NCBI GenBank assembly: GCA_946479475.1
Contig: CAMLGG010000189.1
Coordinates: 1 to 10,338, forward strand
Source of the DNA: an uncultured Ideonella sp.
GTDB lineage: Bacteria; Pseudomonadota; Gammaproteobacteria; Burkholderiales; Burkholderiaceae
Direction: 5' to 3'
Length of the DNA stretch: 10,338 nucleotides
Position 1 is the first letter of the stretch. The number at the start of each line of letters is the position of its first letter. Made by a program: the position numbers and the translations under genes. Under the pieces are notes generated by a model, which had not been told where the DNA came from, searched no databases, and was given only the letters and a program-made list of their open reading frames with translations. Shown here in pieces: positions 5,688-10,338 of this stretch.

Positions 5688-7422
5688 AGAGAGACGGGCG
5701 CTGGGCGAGTTCCCCCGGCGGGAGCGGGGATGCGTTTTGACGTTCTGCCTTGCGGCGGGCCTTGTTCTCGTACATGTGGCCGTCGGCCCGCTTGAGCAGC
5801 TCGAACGGATCGCAGCCGGGCTCCCAGTGGGCGATGCCGTAGCTGATGCCGGACTGGTCGAAGCCGGCGGTCACCAGCTCCAGCTCCAGCAGCATCAGGT
5901 GCTCGGCGATGTGCACCTCGCGATGCCGCAGCGCCAGGATGGCGAACTCGTCGCCGCCGAGGCGATAGCAGCGCGCGCCCTCGGCCTGCAGGCGGCCCAG
6001 GCCTCGACCGACCGCCCGGATGAGGTCGTCGCCGCGGGCGTGGCCCTGGCGGTCGTTGACCTGCTTCAGGCCGTCGAGGTCGATCACGGCCAGCAGGCAC
6101 AGCTGCTGGTCCGGCTGCAGGCCGGCCGTGCCGCGCTGCTCGACCATCAGGTCGAAGGCGTAGCGGTTGCCCAGGCCCGTCATCGCGTCGGTGTGAGCCA
6201 CCTGCAGGGTGTGGGTCAGCTGGTCCGCGACGCGGTCCTTCTCCTGCCCCAGCAAGCGGATGCGGTCGGCCAGGGCGAAGGCCTGCAGCAGGGCCTCCAC
6301 CGCGCTGCCGAACAGCGTCCAGGCCTCGGCGTTGTCGACCAGGTCGGGGATGAGGTCGAGGTTGCCAGGCAGGATGATCAGCCCGGGCACCGCCAGCGCG
6401 GTGAAGGCCAGCACGAAGAAGCGCGCCGGGCGGAAGCCGCTGCGCAGGCTGAGGTAGCCGCTGGTCAGCGTGAGGCCCATCCAGGCCGAGATGAGCACCG
6501 ATGCCACCAGGTTCGCCCAGGGCAGCGCGAACACGGCCACCGGCGCGAGCAGCACGCCCGAGACCACGACCGCGGCGTGCAGGCGAAACAGCGTCGGGTG
6601 GCGCGCGCGCAGGCCGAGGAAGTCGATGCAGAACAGCGACGCCGCCGCCGGCATGAGGAAGAAGGGCACGTAGTGCAGGCGCAGGCCCTGCCAGCCCCAG
6701 AGCTCGGTCGGGATCTGGAACACCATCGACCAGGCCCAGACGGCCAGCGCCAGCTGGGCGAAGTAGTACAGGTGGCTGGCCGTGCGGGTCAGGGTGAAGA
6801 GGAACAGGTTGAACAGCGCCAGGGCGACCATCGCGCCGAGCGAGCCGAGCACCAGAAGGTTCTCGCGCAGCAGCTTGCGGTGGAACAGCGGCTCGGGGAT
6901 GAACTGCAGCCGCGGCACCGAGGCGAAGTAGCGGCTGTCCAGCCGCACCAGCGCCAGGTACTCCACCCCCGGCTGCAGTTGCACCTCGCGGGCGTAGTGA
7001 AGCATGTGGGCACGGGGCTCGGCGTAGCCGGCGACCACGCGCTGGCGGCTGCCGTCGCTGCCCGCCAGGCGCAGCTCGACACGCTCGATCAGCGTGTTGT
7101 TGGGGTCGAAGATCCAGTTCAGCGAGCCCGGCTCCGCGTGCCGGACCCGGGCCGCGAGCCAGTAGTGCCCGCCCTGCAGGCTGATCTGTGAAGGCCGGCG
7201 GTGCGCCGCGAACCAGGGGGCCAGCGCCGTGTCCTCGGCGGGGAAGGCTTCGTCGGCGCCCGCCTCGGCCAGCCAGGCCGCATCGACCAGGTCCACGGCC
7301 TGCGCTGCGGTGGCCTGCAGCAGCGGGGGCTCTTCGGCCGCCCGCGCGGCGCCGGCGCAGCACCACGCCAAGGCGAGCAGGGCCATCCAGCGAATCCAAC
7401 CAACGACGCCTGGCTTCAACAA
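5671..7422 (-). CDS. Membrane diguanylate cyclase with 7TMR-DISM sensor
   Basis: The 583-residue protein should make cyclic di-GMP from two GTP at the inner membrane in response to a periplasmic signal. In order: a signal peptide (about 1-28, ending ARA), a periplasmic DISMED2-like beta domain (about 45-180), seven membrane helices (about 187-386), a short linker helix, and a GGDEF domain (about 409-555). HTDAMTGLGNR, DLDGLKQVNDRQGHARGDD and RLGGDEF (GGDEF at 489-493) are all intact, so it should be active. The product-inhibition site RxxD, nine residues before GGDEF, is absent. No EAL domain is present. The start is TTG at 7420-7422, chosen because it gives the signal peptide a basic N-region (Lys3, Arg11); ATG at 7384-7386 would give a shorter one. 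Neither has a clear ribosome site. The last residues, SEGPR, are encoded within the inverted-repeat element, suggesting the native C-terminus was replaced or extended. Confidence 0.92.
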   Translation of the reverse strand: MLKPGVVGWIRWMALLALAWCCAGAARAAEEPPLLQATAAQAVDLVDAAWLAEAGADEAFPAEDTALAPWFAAHRRPSQISLQGGHYWLAARVRHAEPGSLNWIFDPNNTLIERVELRLAGSDGSRQRVVAGYAEPRAHMLHYAREVQLQPGVEYLALVRLDSRYFASVPRLQFIPEPLFHRKLLRENLLVLGSLGAMVALALFNLFLFTLTRTASHLYYFAQLALAVWAWSMVFQIPTELWGWQGLRLHYVPFFLMPAAASLFCIDFLGLRARHPTLFRLHAAVVVSGVLLAPVAVFALPWANLVASVLISAWMGLTLTSGYLSLRSGFRPARFFVLAFTALAVPGLIILPGNLDLIPDLVDNAEAWTLFGSAVEALLQAFALADRIRLLGQEKDRVADQLTHTLQVAHTDAMTGLGNRYAFDLMVEQRGTAGLQPDQQLCLLAVIDLDGLKQVNDRQGHARGDDLIRAVGRGLGRLQAEGARCYRLGGDEFAILALRHREVHIAEHLMLLELELVTAGFDQSGISYGIAHWEPGCDPFELLKRADGHMYENKARRKAERQNASPLPPGELAQRPSLSEGPR

Positions 7423-7492
7423 AGTGGAATGCGCGTTTTCGAACCGCGCGATTGTCGGGGCAAACCGCGCCCCGCCGGAGCGGCCCCCCTCC

Positions 7493-7498
7493 TAGAAT
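7493..7498 (+). promoter_or_regulatory. Candidate -10 box for phosphatidylserine decarboxylase
   Basis: TAGAAT matches TATAAT at five of six positions and lies 31 bases before the GTG start at 7530, in the gap to the divergent cyclase gene. It would start the transcript near 7505. This overlaps the alternative ATG at 7497 and argues that translation begins downstream, at 7530. The -35 region is GC-only and does not match the consensus. Confidence 0.35.
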
Positions 7499-7529
7499 GG
7501 CCGCCTTTCACGCTTGCCCGCCCCGACTC

Positions 7530-8396
7530 GTGACCGACCGCCTGCGCGTCCTGCCCCAGTACCTCCTGCCCAAGCGGGCCCTCACCTCGCTGATGGGGTC
7601 GCTCGCCAGGCGCGAGGCGGGCGGCCTCACGTCCTGGGTGATCCGGCGCTTCGTCGCGCGCTACGGCGTGGACATGAGCGAGGCCGAGCAGCCGGACCCG
7701 GCCGCCTACAAGAGCTTCAACGAGTTCTTCACCCGGCCCCTGCGCGCGGGTGCGCGGCCGATCGCTCCGCTGGACAAGGCCTTGCTGGCCTGCCCGGTCG
7801 ACGGCGCCATCAGCCAGTTCGGCGCCATCGAGGGCGACCAGGTCTTCCAGGCCAAGGGTCACTTCTATTCGACGGCCGAGCTGGTCGGCGGCGATCTGGA
7901 GCTGGCCGCCCGCTTCCACGGCGGGCATTTCGCGACGCTTTACCTGAGCCCGCGCGACTACCACCGCGTCCACATGCCCTGCACCGGCCGCCTCGTGCGC
8001 ATGATCCACGTGCCGGGCGCGCTGTTCTCGGTCAACCCGACGACCGCCCGCGGCGTGCCGGGCCTGTTCGCCCGCAACGAGCGGGTGGTCTGCGTCTTCG
8101 AGCGCGAGGGCGAGGGCCCCTTCGTCATGGCGCTGGTGGGCGCCACGATCGTCGGCAGCATGGCCACGGTCTGGCATGGTGTCGTGAACACAACGCGCCC
8201 CGGCCAGCTGCGCGAGTGGCGCTACGAAGACCAGCGGATCATGCTGCACCGCGGCGAGGAGATGGGCCGCTTCCTGCTCGGCTCGACCGTCGTGCTGCTG
8301 TTCCCGCCGCGGCCGGCGAGCCTGCCGCCCTTGCAGTTCAACCCCGAGTGGGCGCCCGGGCGGGCCATCCGCCTGGGCGAGCCGATGGCGGCCTGA
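7530..8396 (+). CDS. psd: Phosphatidylserine decarboxylase proenzyme
   Basis: The enzyme makes phosphatidylethanolamine from phosphatidylserine at the inner membrane, the last step of the main phospholipid pathway. The 288-residue product follows the E. coli enzyme closely: LPQYLLPK near the start, FNEFFTRPLR, CPVDGAISQFG with Asp91, SPRDYHRVHMPC with His145 and His148, PGALFSVN, FARNERV, LVGATIVGS, and LGST at 250-253. Self-cleavage between Gly251 and Ser252 would give a beta chain and a short alpha chain carrying the pyruvoyl group; Asp91, His148 and Ser252 match the E. coli triad. The GTG start gives numbering within one or two residues of E. coli. An in-frame ATG at 7497 would add eleven residues but overlaps a -10-like hexamer. 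Neither has a clear ribosome site. The gene is divergent from the cyclase and 26 bp before the beta-barrel gene, so co-transcription with the latter is likely. Confidence 0.96.
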   Translation: MTDRLRVLPQYLLPKRALTSLMGSLARREAGGLTSWVIRRFVARYGVDMSEAEQPDPAAYKSFNEFFTRPLRAGARPIAPLDKALLACPVDGAISQFGAIEGDQVFQAKGHFYSTAELVGGDLELAARFHGGHFATLYLSPRDYHRVHMPCTGRLVRMIHVPGALFSVNPTTARGVPGLFARNERVVCVFEREGEGPFVMALVGATIVGSMATVWHGVVNTTRPGQLREWRYEDQRIMLHRGEEMGRFLLGSTVVLLFPPRPASLPPLQFNPEWAPGRAIRLGEPMAA

Positions 8397-8422
8397 ACGG
8401 CCCGCCACAGAAAGAGGTCGCC

Positions 8423-9109
8423 GTGCCCCTCCGAGCCCGGCGTCTTCTTGCCCTGTGCGCGGCTGCGCTCGGCCTGCCCGGCGCCGCATCCGCGCAGGCC
8501 CTGAGCTGGTCGGGCGAGGCCTCGCTGGGCAACGAGTTGTCGGAGCGAGGCGTGGCCTTCTGGCGCGACCAGCTGGTGGCGCACGCGGTTGTGACGGTCT
8601 CGGACGACGCGCTGTGGTCCGCCTCGTTCGCCGCGGCGCGGCCGCTCGGCGATGGCCGCGGCAGCCAGCTGGTGCTGCGCGGCGCGGGCTACTGGGTCGC
8701 CTCCAACGAAGTCCTGCTGCAGGCCCGCGTGGCCAGCTACGCCTATCCCGGCGTGGGCTTCGACTACGACCACGCCGAGGCCACGCTCGCGTTCGGCTGG
8801 CGCGACGTCGTCTCGCTCGAGGCCTCGGCGGTGCGGATGTACGAAGGCGACCCGCACTGGTATCCGGCCATCGACCTGGGCCTGCGCTGGCCGCTGTCCG
8901 GGCACTGGGCGCTGGCGGCCGGCGTCGGCCGCGCGGAGCTGCCGGCCTGGCCCGACCTCTACTACCACTATTCAGACGTGGGGCTGGCCTGGCGCGCAGG
9001 CGGCTGGCGAGCCACACTCAGCCACCTGCGTGCCAGCCACGAGGCGAGGCAGTACCTGGGCGATGCCGCCGGTCCCCGCACCTCGCTGACGCTGACGCGC
9101 CGGTTCTAG
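8423..9109 (+). CDS. Secreted protein, probable outer-membrane beta-barrel (TorF-like)
   Basis: The 228-residue product starts with a clear Sec signal peptide: basic VPLRARR, a Leu/Ala-rich core and ASA at the cleavage site, so the mature protein begins near QALSWSG. The rest has alternating polar and aromatic/aliphatic strands with many Tyr, Trp and Gly (SWSGEASLGNELSERGV, ATLAFGWRDVVSLEASAV, HWALAAGVGRAEL, YYHYSDVGLAWRAGGW) and ends TLTLTRRF-like in Phe, the usual last residue of outer-membrane barrels. This resembles the TorF-type putative porin family, but the match is by pattern only. The GTG at 8423 is chosen for the signal peptide and for AAAGAGG at 8411-8417. It lies 26 bp after psd on the same strand; an inverted repeat follows the stop. 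Function unknown beyond a likely outer-membrane location. Confidence 0.7.
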   Translation: MPLRARRLLALCAAALGLPGAASAQALSWSGEASLGNELSERGVAFWRDQLVAHAVVTVSDDALWSASFAAARPLGDGRGSQLVLRGAGYWVASNEVLLQARVASYAYPGVGFDYDHAEATLAFGWRDVVSLEASAVRMYEGDPHWYPAIDLGLRWPLSGHWALAAGVGRAELPAWPDLYYHYSDVGLAWRAGGWRATLSHLRASHEARQYLGDAAGPRTSLTLTRRF

Positions 9110-9110
9110 G

Positions 9111-9136
9111 GGGCCTGCCGGGCAACTTCCAGGCCC
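9111..9136 (+). terminator. Inverted repeat after the beta-barrel gene
   Basis: GGGCCTG (9111-9117) and CAGGCCC (9130-9136) form a perfect 7-bp stem around a 12-base loop, starting two bases after the TAG stop codon. There is no T tract, so it is a weak terminator candidate. It also overlaps the possible sigma-factor promoter, and could modulate read-through into the sigma gene. Confidence 0.35.
9121..9128 (+). promoter_or_regulatory. Possible ECF-type -35 element upstream of the sigma gene
   Basis: GGCAACTT resembles the GGAACTT -35 word recognised by many ECF sigma factors, with one extra base. It lies 54 bases before the sigma gene start, a place where self-regulated ECF promoters are common. 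A matching -10 is not evident. Position and one short word are the only support. Confidence 0.2.
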
Positions 9137-9181
9137 GATAGCCGCACTCACCGTGGACCAAGCACGGATCACCGACCGCCC

Positions 9182-9784
9182 ATGAGCTCCACCGCGCGCC
9201 CCGAAGAGGAAGACAGCCAGGAGCGCGCCCTGCTGCGCCGCATGGCCGAAGGCGACCGCGAGGCCCTGGCCACGCTGTACCGCCCCTACCGGCGGCGCCT
9301 GCTGCGCTTCCTGTCGCGGATGACCCGCCGCGCCGACGTCGCCGACGAGGTGATCAACGACTGCTTCTGGATCGTCTGGCAGAAGGCGGGCTCCTTCCGC
9401 GGCGAGTCGCGCGTCTCGACCTGGATCATGGGCATCGCCTACCGCTGCGCGCTCAAGTCGCTGCGCCAGCACGGCGAGGACGACGCGGCCGAAGCCGACT
9501 GGCCGGAGCGGGCCGACCCGTCGAGCGATCCGCACGCCGAGCACGAGCTGCGCGACTGGCTCACCAAGGCGATGCGCCGGCTGCCCGGCGAGCAGCGCCT
9601 GGTGCTGGAGCTGGCCTACAGCGGTGGCCACTCGCTCGACGAGATCGCGGCCATCATGCAGTGCCCGCTCGGGACCGTGAAGGCACGCCTGTTCCACGCC
9701 CGGGTCAAGCTGCGCAACCTGCTGCCCGACCTGGCCACCGCCCGCGCGCCGCGCCAGTCGCCCGGCCCGGCCGGATCCCGATGA
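9182..9784 (+). CDS. ECF (sigma-70 family, RpoE-like) RNA polymerase sigma factor
   Basis: The 200-residue protein has the two-domain layout of group IV sigma factors. Region 2 spans about residues 28-95, with LYRPYRRRLLRFLSRM, DEVINDCFWIVWQKAGSFRGES and the STWIMGIAYRCALKSLR helix that reads the -10. A short acidic linker follows (about 98-122). Region 4 spans about 128-181, with LPGEQRLVLELAY and the helix-turn-helix SLDEIAAIMQCPLGTVKARLFHARVKLR that reads the -35. It should direct polymerase to a small envelope or stress regulon when released from its anti-sigma factor. The ATG at 9182 has no strong ribosome site. The next gene, ten bases downstream, encodes a zinc-binding membrane protein typical of its cognate anti-sigma, so the two form an operon. 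The Ala/Pro/Gly-rich tail after 184 is probably disordered. Confidence 0.93.
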   Translation: MSSTARPEEEDSQERALLRRMAEGDREALATLYRPYRRRLLRFLSRMTRRADVADEVINDCFWIVWQKAGSFRGESRVSTWIMGIAYRCALKSLRQHGEDDAAEADWPERADPSSDPHAEHELRDWLTKAMRRLPGEQRLVLELAYSGGHSLDEIAAIMQCPLGTVKARLFHARVKLRNLLPDLATARAPRQSPGPAGSR

Positions 9785-9794
9785 AAGGCAGCCC

Positions 9795-10338
9795 GTGACC
9801 AACGACCACCTGCGTGCCTGGGAAGCCCTGCCCTGGGTCGCCAACGGCCGCGCCACGCCCGAACAGGCGGCGATGGTGGCGGACCACGTCGCCCGTTGCG
9901 CCGATTGCCGCGCCGAGCTCGATTGGCAGCGGCGCCTGCACGCCGCCATGAGCACCGGCGCCGTGCCGGGGGAGGACGATGCCGCCGTGGAAGCCGGCCT
10001 GCAGCGCCTGATGGCCCGGCTGGACGATCCCGGCGAGCGCCAGCCGCCGGCCGTCCCCGTGCGCGGCGGCAACCGCCTGACCTGGGCGCTGGCCGCGGCG
10101 GTGGTCGTCCAGGCCGTGGGCCTGGGCGTGCTCGGGCTGCAGCTCGGCAAGTTCGGCGCAGCCGACGTGCCGGCCGGGGCCGACTACCGGACGCTCACGG
10201 ACAGCGCCCCGGCCCTGCCCGCGGCCACGATGCGCGTCGTGCCCGATCCCTCGATGACGCTGTCGACCTGGAACGCCATGCTGGGCGGGATGGGCCTGGA
10301 GGTGGTGGGCGGCCCCAATGCCGTCGGCGCCTACGCGC
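9795..10338 (+). CDS. Membrane-bound zinc-finger anti-sigma factor, 3' end missing
   Basis: The frame is open from the GTG at 9795 to the window edge, 181 codons, and continues beyond it. Residues 31-38 read HVARCADC, the H-x3-C-x2-C of zinc-binding anti-sigma (ZAS, zf-HC2) domains, which bind the sigma factor in the cytoplasm. A basic stretch is followed by one membrane helix at about 95-117, then a periplasmic part of at least 60 residues ending MGLEVVGGPNAVGAYA. The start is supported by GAAAGG at 9783-9788, six bases upstream; the ATG overlapping the sigma stop at 9781 hits a stop after five codons and is not used. Together with the sigma gene it forms a signal-transduction pair: a periplasmic cue would inactivate or remove this protein and free the sigma factor. 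Which signal, and any downstream target gene, lies outside the window. Confidence 0.88.
   Translation, partial: MTNDHLRAWEALPWVANGRATPEQAAMVADHVARCADCRAELDWQRRLHAAMSTGAVPGEDDAAVEAGLQRLMARLDDPGERQPPAVPVRGGNRLTWALAAAVVVQAVGLGVLGLQLGKFGAADVPAGADYRTLTDSAPALPAATMRVVPDPSMTLSTWNAMLGGMGLEVVGGPNAVGAYA

Noticed and set aside
7188..7529. Upstream in-frame extension of the decarboxylase gene
   Set aside because: The extra residues are low-complexity Arg/Pro and overlap the divergent cyclase gene; the family starts near LPQYLLPK, which fits GTG 7530.
9781..9797. ATG at 9781 as start of the anti-sigma gene
   Set aside because: That frame meets TGA after five codons; the GTG at 9795 opens the frame carrying the zinc motif and has a ribosome site.

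Overview
The window is about 10.3 kb of very GC-rich DNA with tightly packed genes, frequent GTG starts and 4-bp gene overlaps. The protein families (a YbaK/DUF1289/2-hydroxychromene-2-carboxylate isomerase cluster, DUF1415, an E. coli-like phosphatidylserine decarboxylase, a 7TMR-DISM GGDEF protein and an ECF sigma/anti-sigma pair) suggest a betaproteobacterium of the order Burkholderiales, perhaps the Rubrivivax/Leptothrix/Roseateles group. The taxonomic call is inference from gene content and composition. No rRNA, tRNA, CRISPR array, insertion sequence or phage gene was seen, and no gene-free stretch exceeds 300 bases.

Left part (1-1646, minus strand). The far left holds the first 35 codons of a metabolite:H+ symporter of the MFS. 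Its 221-bp upstream region carries four phased 11-bp repeats placed like a response-regulator box, followed by a -10-like hexamer. Upstream of that lies a three-gene operon read leftwards: a YbaK-family aminoacyl-tRNA deacylase, a small DUF1289 four-cysteine protein and a DsbA-fold 2-hydroxychromene-2-carboxylate isomerase. Both junctions are 4-bp overlaps, and the operon ends in a strong hairpin terminator at 285-321.

Middle part (1682-5687, plus strand). A DUF1415 gene is divergent from the YbaK gene with only 35 bp between start codons. Next comes the largest gene, a 1059-residue protein joining an acetoacetate-decarboxylase-like domain (with the Schiff-base lysine) to a carotenoid/squalene-desaturase-type FAD oxidoreductase. 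It ends at a 168-bp hairpin-rich element bounded by perfect 10-bp inverted repeats, which also contains the stop codon of the convergent diguanylate cyclase.

Right part (5671-10338). A membrane diguanylate cyclase (signal peptide, DISMED2-type sensor, 7TM, GGDEF without an I-site) is read leftwards, divergent from phosphatidylserine decarboxylase. Decarboxylase and a secreted, probably outer-membrane beta-barrel protein follow each other closely on the plus strand. Last is an ECF sigma factor with its zinc-binding membrane anti-sigma factor, cut by the window edge. Cell-envelope themes recur on this side (phospholipid synthesis, beta-barrel, envelope-stress-type sigma control), but a functional link between these transcription units is not shown by the sequence.

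No obvious new defence or mobile system is present. The items most worth following up are the decarboxylase-desaturase fusion, the 11-bp phased repeats before the transporter, and the 168-bp inverted-repeat element.
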